From Nocardioides humi (GTDB lineage Bacteria; Actinomycetota; Actinomycetes; Propionibacteriales; Nocardioidaceae), in the NCBI RefSeq assembly GCF_006494775.1, contig NZ_CP041146.1:4154001-4218000 (forward strand): DNA of 64,000 nucleotides, given 5' to 3'. The position numbers were made by a program, and so were the translations under genes. Below the pieces are notes generated by a model. That model searched no databases. It saw only the letters and a list, made by a program, of their open reading frames with translations, and was not told the DNA's origin. Within the stretch, counting starts at the first letter, position 1; each line of letters begins with the position of its first letter. Shown piece after piece: positions 25,402 through 36,568 of this stretch.

Positions 25402-27754
25402 CCCGCCCGAGCCGCCCGAGCCGCCGGACCCGGGAGTGCCCGCCCCGGGATCGGTGGTCCCCGGGGTCCCCGTGCCCGGGGAGCCGGCGGTGGAGACGGT
25501 GAGCACGGCCGTGCCGGTCACCGTGTCGCCCGGTGCGGCGGCGAGCAGGGCGCCGAACCGGCCGGAGACGAGCCGCTCCCGCAGGCTCGGCCCGGGCACG
25601 ACGTACGACCCGGTGACGGTCAGCTCGCCGGCCTCGGCCGAGCCGCAGGCGTTCGCCGTGCAGGAGCCGGGCTCGGAGATGGAGAAGGTCGCGGCGCCGG
25701 TGAGGTCGCCGACCTCGTTGCCGTACTCGTCGAGCCCCGCGGCCGTGAACGCCTGGGTCTGCCCGGCGGTGATCGTGGCGGTCCCCGGGGCGAGGACGAC
25801 GCGGTCGACCGGCCCCGGCACCACGCTCAGCTGCGCGGTGGCGGACATCCCGGACCGGCTGCCCGTGATCGGGTACGACGCCGCGACGGTGCTCGTGCAC
25901 CGGTTGGCCGCGCAGGTGGCCCCCGCCGGCGCCGTGAACGTGGTCTCGTCGGTGACGTCGCCGATGAGGTTGTCGTACGCGTCGTAGGCCCGGGCGGTGA
26001 GGTCGGCGCTCTCGCCCGCGGCGATCGTCGAGACGGGCGGGTCGAGCGCGATGTGGTCGCTCGGGCCGGGGACCACGGTCAGGAAGCCGACCAGCGGCAG
26101 CCCGGAGCCGACATCCTCCCCGTTGACGGACCTGATCGTGACGACGTACATGCCGACCGTCGTCGACCCGCAGACCTGGCCCGTGCAGCTGGCCCCGGCG
26201 CTGGCTTCCAGCTCGAGGTCGACGGGCACCTGTGAGGGCTCCGCGAGATTGCCGTACCGGTCCATGACCCCCGGCGTGAAGGCCTGCGTCGTGCCGGCCT
26301 GGATGACGGCGTTGCCGGGGCGAGCCCGCTGACCGCCAGGTCACCGGGCGCCACCACCAGCGTGCTGGTCGCGGTGAGCCCGTCGAGGTGCGCGGTGACG
26401 GTGTGCTCGCCCGCGACGGTGGACGTGCACGTGTCGCCGGTGCAGCTCAGGGTGCGGGGGCCGTACGGCGAGCTCCAGCTGCCCGCCCCCTCGATCTCGA
26501 GCGTCGCCGCGTCGGTGGCCGTGCCGAGCGGGCGGTCGTCGGCGTCGTAGGCGTAGACCACGAAGGTCCCGGGCTCCCCGGCGGTCACGCTCGGCGCGGT
26601 CGCCTGGAGCTCGATCCGGGCAATGCCGTCGGTGGGCCGGGCGTCGGCGTGCACGTCCAGCCGTGCCGTGGCCCGGCGCCCGCCGGAGGTCGCGGTGACG
26701 GTGTAGGTCCCGGGTGTGGCCGAGGTGCAGGCGTTCGCCGTGCAGGTGCCGGGATCCTCGATCGTGTACGTCGCGGAGTCGGCCGGCGTCCGGTTGCCGA
26801 ACGCGTCGACGTCCTCGGCCTGGAAGGTCCGGGTCTCGCCGACGGTGACGGCCGCGCCGTCCGGCGAGATCGCGAACCCGGTCGGGGCGCCGGGGACGAC
26901 CCGGACCGCGGTGCCGGTGGCGAGCTGGTCGACCCGTGCGGTGATGAGGTGGTCGCCGGCCCGGGCCGTGGCGCAGCTGCCGCCGGGGCAGGGCGTCGGG
27001 GTCGCCGGACCCGCGTCGCCGCTGTCGCCCGGCCGGATCCACACGGCGGCCCGGTCCGTGACGTCGAGGGTGCGACCACCGGCGGTGTACCCGGTGAGGG
27101 TGACGACGATCGGCTCGCCGGCGGTGACGGTGGACTGCTGCACGCTGATGTCGATGCCGGTCAGGGCGAGGTTCTCCTCGACGACGGTCGGGGTCGCCGC
27201 GGCCGTCCGGGAGGGGTCGCCGGGCAGGGCCGCGGTGACGGTGTAGGTGCCCGTCGCGGTCGCCGAGCACTGGGCGCGGCCGGGTTCGCTGCCGGTGCAG
27301 TCGAGCCCGGCGTCGCTGGTGAAGTCGGCGTCGCCGGCCACGGTGAGCTGGTTGCCGTACGCGTCGACCAGGAGCGCGGTGAACAGCTGCTGCTGGCCCA
27401 CGCCCGCCGTCGCGCTCGCCGGGTTCAGTGAGACTCCCGCGGGCGCGCCGGGGCGGGAGCTCACGCCGGCGACGGCCGTGAACCCGCCCCACGTCACCTT
27501 GACGACGTGGTAGCCGGCGACGGTGGTCGTGCAGGCTCCCGCGGCGCACGACCCCCTGCCGCCCACGAACTCGAAGGCCGCCTCGCCGGTCACGTCGGCC
27601 AGGTGCGTGTCGGTGTCGTCGACGGTCCACACCGTGAAGGTCGCGGGATCGCCCACGGTGACCTCCGCGGCGGTCGGGGTGATCGCGATGCCGGCGGGCT
27701 CGACCGCCGCGGGGGCGGCCTCCGCGGCCCGGTCCTCCGGGAGCTCGGCGGGCT

Positions 27755-27900
27755 GTGGTGCGGGCTCGGGTGTGGGCTCGGGTGTGGGCTCGGGTGTGGG
27801 CTCGGGCGTGGGCTCGGGCGTGGGCTCGGGCGTGGGCTCGGGCTCCGGCGTGGGCTCCGCCTCCGGTTCCGGGGTCGGCTCGGGCTCCGCCTCCGACGGC
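27755..27900 (-). repeat. Proline-glutamate stalk repeats
   Basis: A 12-bp unit encoding Glu-Pro-Thr-Pro (CGGGTGTGGGCT on the plus strand) is repeated about eight times with drift. It codes for the extended stalk of the LPATG protein; such tracts vary in length between strains. Confidence 0.8.
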
Positions 27901-28031
27901 ACGTCCGTGGGCACGGCGGCGGGCGGGTCCTCGGGCGGGTCGTCGGCGACGGCCGGCGCCATGCCGGTGAGCAGCAGCAGGGCGGCCGCGCCGAGGGCGA
28001 CGGCGAGGGCCGGACGACGACGTGGGCGCAT

Positions 28032-28173
28032 GGGGAGACTCCGATCGGGGACGCCGCAGGCCGAGCACGCTGCGGGCGACTCCACCGAACCCCCGGGCCT
28101 CCATCCCCGGCAACGTCTCAGGGCCCGATGTCGCCCCGAAAGTCACCCAATCCCCACCACGGCTCGCGACGGC
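28032..28173. other. Gap between LuxR regulator 1 and the LPATG gene
   Basis: This 142-bp region should carry the promoter and 5' leader of the LPATG gene, which reads away from it. I see GGAG close to its start codon but no clear -10/-35 pair and no terminator hairpin for the regulator upstream. Confidence 0.4.
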
Positions 28174-30758
28174 TCACAGCAGGTCCAGCTCGATCGCCCG
28201 CTCGAGCACCGCCTTGCGCGACCGCACGCCGAGCTTGCGGTAGATCCGCTGGAGGTGGGTCTTGACCGTGTTCTCCGACAGGTGCATCGCGGCGGCCAGC
28301 TCGCTGCGGCTGGTGTGGTGCACGAGGGCCGCGAGCACCGCCCGCTCCTGGCGGGTCAGCGCGACGGCGGTGCGGGCGGCGACGAAGCAGGCGGGGACGG
28401 GAGCGGCGAGGTGCGCGCGGACCGCGGCGGTGCCCCGCTCGGCGGCGGTACGACGCAGCGCGGCGAGGTCCTCGGGCGGGAGGTACAGGAGGTGCAGCCG
28501 GGCGCCGTCGGCCCCGGCCTGGGCGAGGACCCGCTCCAGCAGTGCCGCCGCGGCCTCCTCCTGGCCGGTGCGCGCCGCGGCGGCGGCGCCGAGGACGAGC
28601 AGCGTGGCCAGGGACCGGGGCGTGTGCCCGGGACGCGCCTCCAGGTCGGGCAGCGCGGCCAGGGCGCCGGCGGCGTCACCGGCGAGCAGGCTGGCGAGCG
28701 CGGTCGCGGGAGCGAGCTGGGCGGCGTACCTCGTCCGCGAGCGCAGCAGCGTCGTCGCGCGGGCGCGGTCGCCGGTGGCGAGCCAGGCCGCGGCGAGCGC
28801 GCCGCGGACCGCCGCCGCGGCCACGCTGTCGCCCATCACCGGCGGTGCCGGACGGCGGCGGAGCTGCTCCTCGACCCGGCGGGCCTCGGCCGCGGCCGAT
28901 CCGAGGCCGACGTGCGCGTGCAGCAGCGTCCAGGTCAGCAGCGGCCAGAACTCCGTGGTGTCGCGGAAGGTGGTGTCGTCGAAGGCGGCCGCGGCACCGG
29001 CGAAGTCGAAGTCGTCGAGCCGCAGGACGGCGTCCCCGATCCGGCCCAGCGCGTTGGCGTAGGAGCGGTCCTCCCCGGGACGCCATGCGTCCGGCGCGAG
29101 GAGGGCCTGCGCCGATCGCGCCTCCACGGTCCGGCCCTCGACGGCGCCCAGCCCGACGGCGTACACGGCCGTGTGGTTGCGCACCACCGGGTCGGTCGCC
29201 ATCGCGACCGCCCGGGAGATGGTGGCGCGCGCCCCCGCCAGGTCGCCGGCCAGGAACTGGGAGTACCCGAGATGGCGCAGCGCCATCGGCCCCAGGAAGC
29301 TCAGCCGCTCGCGGTCGGCGTCGGGCATCCGGTCGTGGAACGCGAGCGCCTCCGCCGCGGCCCGGCCGGACTCGCCGACCCGGCCGAGGAGGCGCAGGCT
29401 GACGACCTTCGCGACGTGCCCGAGGAGGTACTCGCCGGCGGTCGGGTTCGGGAACCGGGGCCGGTTCCAGCGCGCGGAGATCTCGAAGTAGCCGGCGGCG
29501 GCGCCGCGCAGGGAGGGGTCGCGGAAGCAGGCGAGCCCGCGCCCGAAGGCGAGCGCGGGGAACTGGGTGAGCGCCTGGCTCGGGACGGAGGCGAGGTGGC
29601 GATCCACGAGGCTCGTGGAGTGGGCGTCCTGGGTGGTGACCACGACGGCGGCGTACACCCGGGCCGCGATGCCGAACAGGCCCGCCCCGACGGCCATCTC
29701 GAGCGCGGCCTCGTAGCTGCCGTGGCGGTGCAGCCACGCCGCGCTGAGCTCCGCGGCCCGCCGCTGCTCGGCGGGCGGGCGCAGTCGGGCCTCGGCGAGC
29801 ATCGCGTCGCGCAGCGACTCGACGTACTGGAAGACCTGATGGCCCGGCGCGAACGGGATCCAGCGCCCGAAGCCGTTCCACTCCAGCTCGTCGAGCATCT
29901 CCTTCACCTCGGCCGGCCCGGAGACCTGGTCGGACAGCTCCACCGCCAGATCGGCGTCGAGGTACGGCGGCACGCTGGTCGCGAGCACGAAGGAGTACGA
30001 CGCGCCGCGCTCGAGCTGGATGCGCAGGTCCTCGGCCACCAGCGCCTGCCAGGCGGGGTCGTGCCGGCCCGGGCCCGCGCGCGCCTGGTCCTCCTGGGAG
30101 CGGGCGAGCATCGCGGCCCGCAGTGCGAGCGGGTAGCCGTGGGTCGCCGCGTGCAGGCCGGGGGCCGCGTCCGTCGTACCGGGCGCGCCGAAGGCGGCCA
30201 CCAGGTCGCGGGTCTCCTCCAGGGTGAAGGCGAGGTCGTCCTCGGTCAGCAGCCGCACCTCGCCGCGCAGGCTCCGGGCGGGGCGGCCAGGCCGCCCGAG
30301 GTCCGGGTGGTGACGACGACGCGCAGCTGCGGGACGAGCCGGACCAGCTGCAGCAGGTCGGCGTCGACCTGCGCCGCCGCGGCCCGGACCTTCTCGTAGG
30401 CGTCGACGACGAGCAGCGGGCGGGTGCTGCCCGCCAGGCCGCGGGCGATCACCGCGGCCGGGTCGGGACTGGACTCGACCTCGGTCAGCAGGACCGGCGC
30501 CGGCGCCGGTCCGCCCATCATGCCGAGCCGTCCGGCGCCGGCCAGCACCGTGTGCCAGAAGGCCGACCGCGACTCGAGGTCGTTCTCCAGGGTCACCCAG
30601 ACGACGTCGGTGCCGTCGAGGGTCTCCACCCACGCCCGGGCCAGGCTGGTCTTGCCGAAGCCGCTCGGTGCGGCGAGCACGGTCAGCCGCGGCTCGGTCC
30701 GGTCGAGGATGTCGTGCAGCCGGGCACGCGGCAGGAGCACAGGACCCCCACCGGCCAT
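28174..30758 (-). CDS. LuxR-family STAND ATPase regulator (MalT/LAL type) 1, frame-disrupted
   Basis: This large regulator has an N-terminal P-loop (AAPSGFGKTSLARAW), a Walker B-like LLVVDAYEK, a long helical-repeat middle and a C-terminal LuxR DNA-binding domain (LTRQERAVLAAL to LSENTVKTHLQRIYRKLG). Such LAL proteins switch on nearby genes after binding ATP and an inducer. The P-loop part (30758-30290) and the rest are offset by one -1 step at a G/C run near 30271-30286. Restoring one base gives 861 residues, almost the same as its paralogue at 37980-40574 (864), which supports a single missing base. ATG 30758 follows GAGGAGG, 81 bases after the sortase-fusion gene. Confidence 0.85.
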
Positions 30759-30839
30759 GGCTCCTCCTCGACCCGAGTCGACCGCCTCGCCGTCCCATCA
30801 TCGCGTACGACGCGCGGGCGCGCCGGTCCCGGTGGCGGG

Positions 30840-33800
30840 TCAGTCGATCGGCACGGCGGTCACGACCAGGTTCTTGGTGTAGTGGAAGCGGCCGTTGCGG
30901 TAGGTCACCCTGCCTGTGCAGGTCACCAGGGTCAGCCGGTGCTCGCCCGTGGTCGAGACTGCGGCGCCCGCGAGACCCTTCGTCCGGGGCTGGACGGTGA
31001 TCGTGGTGATCCGGTAGCGCTGGCGGCTCCCGTCCCCGGTACGGACGGTGACGACCTGGCCGGGGCGGGCCTTGCGGAGCCTGCCGAACGCGCCGGGCCG
31101 GTCCCGACGGTCGGAGACGTGGCCGGCGATGACGGTGGCGCCGACCGCCTCGCCGGGTGCGGCGGAGCCGGCGAGCCAGCCGCCGCGGGTGATGTCGGCC
31201 GGGATCGTCATGGCGCCCCTGCGCAGGCCGACGGTCCGGACCTTCGCCTCGAGGCCGACCGCGGGGACGGTGAGCCGGACCGGGCGGATCCTGCGGCCGG
31301 CCACGGAGCCCTCGGCGCGTACGCCGCGGTATCCGGTGCTGACCTCGACCCGGCCGAGGCCGGGCCGGTGGACCAGGGTGGTCGAGGCCGGCCGGCCACA
31401 GGCGGTCGTCGCGGCGAGATTGCCCGCGTCGGCTCCCGTCGAGACCACCCAGGTGTAGTAGCCGGGCCGGGTGACGGTGACCGCCGGGACGGCGGTGCTG
31501 CCGTTGGCGGGGGTGAAGGGGACGGTGCCGACGGCGGTGGCCGGGGTGCACATGCCGGCGGAGGGCTTCCGGGCCGGGCCGTAGAGCGTGGCGGTCCCGG
31601 TCGTCGTACGACGGGCGTCGAGGCCGGTGATCGTGACCGTGCCGGACAGGGGGAGCGGCTTGGTGCGGCCGGTCCTGGTGACCGCGAGCGTGGCCAGGTC
31701 CGGTGCGGTCACCGAGATCGTCGGCGACGTCGCGGGGCCGGTCCGCGGAGTGACGGCGATCTGCACGGCGGCGTCGGCGCACTGCACGGGCGCAGAGACG
31801 TCGCAGACTCGCACCGTGTAGCTGTCGGTGCCGTGGAAGCCACCGGCCGGGGTGTAGGTGACTGCGCCGGACGCCGGGTCGACCGAGATCGCGCCGTGAG
31901 CGGGATCGGTCGCCGAGGTCACCCCGGTCGGGTCCAGCGCGGCGCCGGTCGCGGTGGCGAGATCGTGCAGCGCCGTGGTGACGGGCGTGTCCTGCGGCGT
32001 CTGCACGACCGCGCCCGTCGTGAACTGGTTCTGCACGGTCACGGTGACCGTCGCGATGCCGCACGCCGGGGTCGGGGTACTGGTGTCGCAGAGCTCGTAG
32101 TCGAAGGCGTCCTCACCGGAGAACCCGGCGTCGGGGGTGTAGGTGATGCCGTCGGTGCCGACGTCCGTCGTGCCGTGCGCGGGGCGATGACGACGGTCGG
32201 GTCGCCCAGTGCCTGGCCGGTCCCGGAGCTGTCGTTCGCCGCGACGTCGACGGTCACCGGGGTCGCGACGGTGGTCGCGCCGCTGTCGTCGCCGGCGGTC
32301 ACGGTGTTGGCGCCGACCATGACCGGGACGGTGACGTCGGCGCACTGCTGGGGCTCGGACGCGTCGCACAGGTTGAGTGCGTAGCTGTCCGGTCCGCTGT
32401 AGCCGGGCTCGGGGGTGTAGACGACTCGGATCGGCCGGTCCCACGGGACGTCGTAGATCGCGATGCTGCCGTGCTGCGGGCTGCCGACCGACCAGATGTG
32501 GTTCGGGTCGAGCGGGGCGCCGCTGGTGCTGGCAAGGCCGGCGAGCGGGGTCGTGACCGGTGTGTTCTGCGGGGTGGTCACACTGCCGGGCGTGAAGACG
32601 TTCTGGACGGTGACCTCGAGCCCGGCCGCGGCGCAGACGTTCGCCGGGTCCGCGTCGTCGGTGACGCGATAGCGGACGATGTCGCGGCCGGAGAACCCGT
32701 GATCGGGAACGTAGACGATCCGGCCGTCGGCGGCGACGGACGCGCCGCCGCCGATCGGGCTGCCGGTCAGGATCGGGAGCGACATGGCCGGGCTGGCCGG
32801 GACCTTGGCGTCATTGGCCCGTACGGCGCTGGACACGGGCGTCGACACAGGAGTGGACGCCGTGTCGTCGACAGCGGTGATGCTCACCCTGCGCAGGGTG
32901 ACGAGCTGGCGGGCGTCGACGTCGGTGACGAGAAGGTCGCCGGAGGCGGTGCTGGCCAACCAGGTCGGCGAGTTGGTGCCCCAGACCGCGATGGTCTCCT
33001 GGTCGTAGCCGGTGCCGTTCGGCACCAGGCGCAGCACCCGGTCGGCCTCGGAGTCGCCGACGATCAGGCTGCCGTCGGGCCGGACGGCGACGCCGTAGGG
33101 GTTGTCGAGGCCGAGTGCGACGATCGACGCCGTGTACGAGGAGCCGGACGGGCTGAGCCTCACGATCTTGTCCTCGTCGCCCCAGTCGGCCACGAAGACG
33201 TCGCCGTCCGCGTCGACGGCGAGTCCGCGCAGGCGCTCGTAGCCCGAGCCGACCAGCGAGGTCGTGTAGCCCGCACCGGCCGGCGTCAGCCTGTGCACGT
33301 GCCCGCTGGAGTTCTCGGCGAAGTAGACGTTGCCGTCGGCGTCCACGGCGATGCCGGAGGGGCGCTGCAGGCCGCTCGCGAGCACCGCGCGGGTGTAGGT
33401 CGAGCCGGTCCGGGTCAGCTTGACGACCTCGTGGTCGCCCTCGTCGGAGTAGTAGACGTTGCCGTCGGCATCCACCGCGATGCCCTGCGGGTCGATGCCG
33501 GTGGTGCCGTCGATCGTCGTCGGTCCGTCGTCGGGGTCCCAGCGGACGATCTGCCCGACGCTGCCGGAGACCCGTTCGTTCGCGAGGAAGGCGATGCCGT
33601 CCGCGTCCACGGCCACGCCGGTCGGCCGGTCCAGGCCGGCGACGGTGTGCTCGGTCCGGGAGACGTACGCCGAGGTGGGCAGCACGCCGCAGCCGGCGTC
33701 GGCGGTCACGGTGACGGTGACCGTGGCGATCCCGCACACGCGAGCCGGGGACTCGCCGTCACGGACCTGGTAGCTGTAGGTGTCGGTGCCGTGCCAGCCG

Positions 33801-35971
33801 GCGTTGGGGGTGTAGGTGATGGTGCCGTCGGCGTTGACGGTCGTCGTACCGTGCGCGGGCGCGCTGATCACGGTCGGGACACCCAGCCGGACGTTGGCGA
33901 GGTCGTTGGCGCGGACATCGGTGGTCACCGGCCGCGGCGACGTCGTGGTGGCGGTGTCGGCGGTGGTCTGCAGCGTCGTGGGGCCGAATGTCCAGAGGCT
34001 CTCGAAGCCGTCGGCGACGAGGAGCGCGTCGTCGTCGGTGATCACGATGGTCCTGGCGTACTCCTCGCCCCAGGGCGCGTAGAGCTGCTTGGCGGCGTAG
34101 CCGGCGCCGGACGGGGCGGCTGTCCACACGCCGGGGTCCTCGGAGGTGCTGACCCAGATCGTGCCGGTGCTGTCGACGGCGACGCCCTGGCCGCTGCCGA
34201 GGCCGGTGACGGCGTTCGTCTGGGTCCAGTCGGAGCCGTTGTCGACGAGCTTCACGACCCGGGCGTAGCTGGCCAGGTAGACCGCGCCGGCGTCGTCGAC
34301 GCTCACCTGGTGCACGAACTGGAAGCCGGTTGCCACGAGCGTGGGTGCATAGCCGGACGCCTTGGCCATCCGGACCACGCTGCCGGCGCTGGACGAGGTG
34401 GCGTGGGTGCTGACGAAGACGTCACCGTCGGGAGCCACGTCGATGCCGCCGACGTTGACGAGGAGCGGGTCGGTGTAGGTGTCGGCGATCGTGTAGGTGG
34501 CCCCCGAGGGAGTGAGCCTGAGCACCTCGTTCGGATAGCGCACGACCCACAGGTCGCCGTTGGCGTTGGAGTCGTCGACCGCGATGGAGGTCACGTTGCC
34601 CACACCGGCGGCGACGACCGAGCGGTCGTAGCCCGACGCCGACGGGGTCAGCCTGACGATCTGCCCCTCCTCGGAGTCGGTCACGAGGATGCTGCCGTCG
34701 GCGTCCACGTCGAAGTTCTGTGGGTAGTCGGTGCCGGTCTCGATCGGCAGCGCGGTGTCGGCGCCGCTGGTGCCGAGCGGGTCGCAGGCGTTGCCCTGGG
34801 TGACGGTGACGGTGACCTTCGCGGTCGCGCAGACGTTGGCCGGGTCGGCGTCGTCGCGGACGGCGTAGGAGTAGCTGTCGGTGCCGGAGAAGCCGGCGTC
34901 GGGGGTGTAGGTGATGGTGCCGTCGGCGTTGACCGTCGCGGTGCCGTGCCTCGGGTTCTTCGCGACGGTCGGGGCCGCGAGGTCGGCGCCGGTGGCCGTG
35001 TCGTTGTCGCGGACGTCGGTGGTGACGGCGTTGCCGAGTGTCGTGCTCGAGGTGTCGGCCTGCGCCGTGACCGAGAGCGACGTCAGCATCACCACCCGGT
35101 TGTTGCCGGTGTCGGCGACGTAGATGTTGCCCTCGGCGTCGACAGCGACGTCCTGGGGTTGGTCGAGGCCCTCGGTCGGCAGGGTCCTCTGGTCCTCGAT
35201 CGCGCCTCCCACCCGCACCAGCCGGTCGTTGCCGGTGTCGGCCACGACGATGGGCGCCGTGGCGTGGGTCGGGTCGAGGTCGAGCCCGCCCGGGCCGGAC
35301 AGCCCGCTCGTCGGGAGCGGAGTGCCCTGGGTGTTGCCCGGGATGTTCAGGCTGCGCACCGTGTCGCCCATCGTGAAGAACAGCGTGCTGCCGACCACGG
35401 AGATGCCGCGTACCTGGGTCGGCAGCGGGAGCGAGTCGATCCCGGAGGGGGTGTAGCCGCTGCCGCCCGGTGTCAGCTTGACGATCCGCTGGTTGGGCAG
35501 GTCACCGGCGTAGACCGTGCCCGAGGGGTCGACCTCCAGCCCCGCCAAGCCGCCGCCGAAGCCCCAGGCCACGTTCTCCTGGGTGTAGCTGCCACCCGAC
35601 GGGATCAGCCGCTCCACCTTGCCGTTCGGCCCGTCCGTCACATAGATCGAGCCGTCGGGCCCCACCGCGACGCCGTACGGAGAGAAGGACCCGCCCGCGG
35701 AGCTCTGGGTGTAGGTGTCGCCCGACGGCGTCAGCTTGTCGATCTGCCCGCCGTTGCCGACGTAGACCACGCCGTCGGCGTCGACATCGATGCCGCGGGG
35801 CGTGTCCAGGCCGGTGGCGATGGTCGACTGACGATAGCCGGACGCCTCCAGGGTGTCGCAGCCCACCGTCGCCGCCTGCGCGATGGGTGAGAGCGTCGCA
35901 GTGGCGCCGGTGATCACCAGCGCGCCGCTGACGGCGAGCGCTGCGGAGAGCACGATCCGGGGGAGCTTCAT
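30840..35971 (-). CDS. Giant exported NHL-propeller/Ig-repeat protein with C-terminal class F-type sortase domain, frame-disrupted
   Basis: The two frames join into a protein of about 1,710 residues. After a signal peptide (about 1-33) come three modules, each an NHL propeller (DxPxGVAVDADGNVY repeats) followed by an Ig/cadherin-like domain (ITYTPDAGFSGTDSYSY). More Ig-like domains follow, then a C-terminal sortase of about 150 residues. The sortase shows MTIPADITRGGW, VIAGHVSD (catalytic His, 31119-31121), AFGRLRKARPGQ, LVTCTG (catalytic Cys, 30918-30920) and an Arg in RNGRFHYTKN. Class F sortases are normally small proteins with an N-terminal helix, so this arrangement is unusual. The -1 break is at 32179-32185, between Ig domains. 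GAGGA precedes ATG 35971. Confidence 0.8.
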
Positions 35972-35978
35972 GGGGTCC

Positions 35979-36491
35979 TCACTTCGCCTGATGGACGGCG
36001 CGGACGACGCAGCGCGTCCCCGCCGGAGCCTCGAATTCCCGTTCGGCGGTCCAGGTGCCGCTCCCGCCGGGAGCGACGGCGACCGTCGTCGTGGCCGAGT
36101 CGACGATCCGGGCCTGCGGGTCGGTGAAGAACACCACCACCGCGAAGGTCAGCGCCTCCGGGTCCGCGTTGTCGGCCGTGCCCTCGGCCCGCCAGCCGTC
36201 GGCCTTGGCCGCGCATCCGGTCAGCGCGACCTGCTCGTAGAGCGCTGGGACGTTGCGCAGGGCTGCTCCCTTCGGGAGCCGGTGCTGGACGCCGGCGAAC
36301 TCCTCGGGCGGCTGCCCGGGCGTCTTGCCGAGGACCACGCCTCCGGACGTGTCGATCGCCACGCCCGACGTACGGCCGGGCGGTGCCACCTGCTCCTTGC
36401 CCGCGTCAGGCCGCTGCGGGGCCGAGCACCCGCTGAGGGCGAGGACGGCAGCAGCCACGGCGCAGGCGGCCGAGAACCCGGGAGCACGCAA
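35979..36491 (-). CDS. Putative lipoprotein, function unknown
   Basis: This 170-residue protein has a lipoprotein signal: a short basic start, a hydrophobic stretch (AACAVAAAVLALSG) and the lipobox LSGC, then a flexible Pro/Gln-rich segment. The mature part ends in a beta-sandwich-like region with two cysteines (LTGCAAKADGW and GTRCVVRAV), like small exported proteins that stabilise envelope partners. No named family is recognised. It ends seven bases before the sortase-fusion gene, so the two are probably one operon. The frame is open to 36569, but TTG 36491 gives a normal-length signal peptide and leaves a 77-bp gap to the divergent MFS gene; this start is uncertain. Confidence 0.7.
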   Translation of the reverse strand: MRAPGFSAACAVAAAVLALSGCSAPQRPDAGKEQVAPPGRTSGVAIDTSGGVVLGKTPGQPPEEFAGVQHRLPKGAALRNVPALYEQVALTGCAAKADGWRAEGTADNADPEALTFAVVVFFTDPQARIVDSATTTVAVAPGGSGTWTAEREFEAPAGTRCVVRAVHQAK

Positions 36492-36568
36492 GAGGGAGCA
36501 TCTTTCGTTCCGAGGTGCGGACGCCGCACCGGCGGGACCAGCGAACCCCCACCATTGCCCGGGTGACA

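Noticed and set aside
32471..35890. Long plus-strand open frame opposite the NHL/sortase gene
   Set aside because: The composition is shadow-like (Val, Gly, Arg, Asp), with no domain and no ribosome site; the minus strand has clear NHL and Ig repeats.
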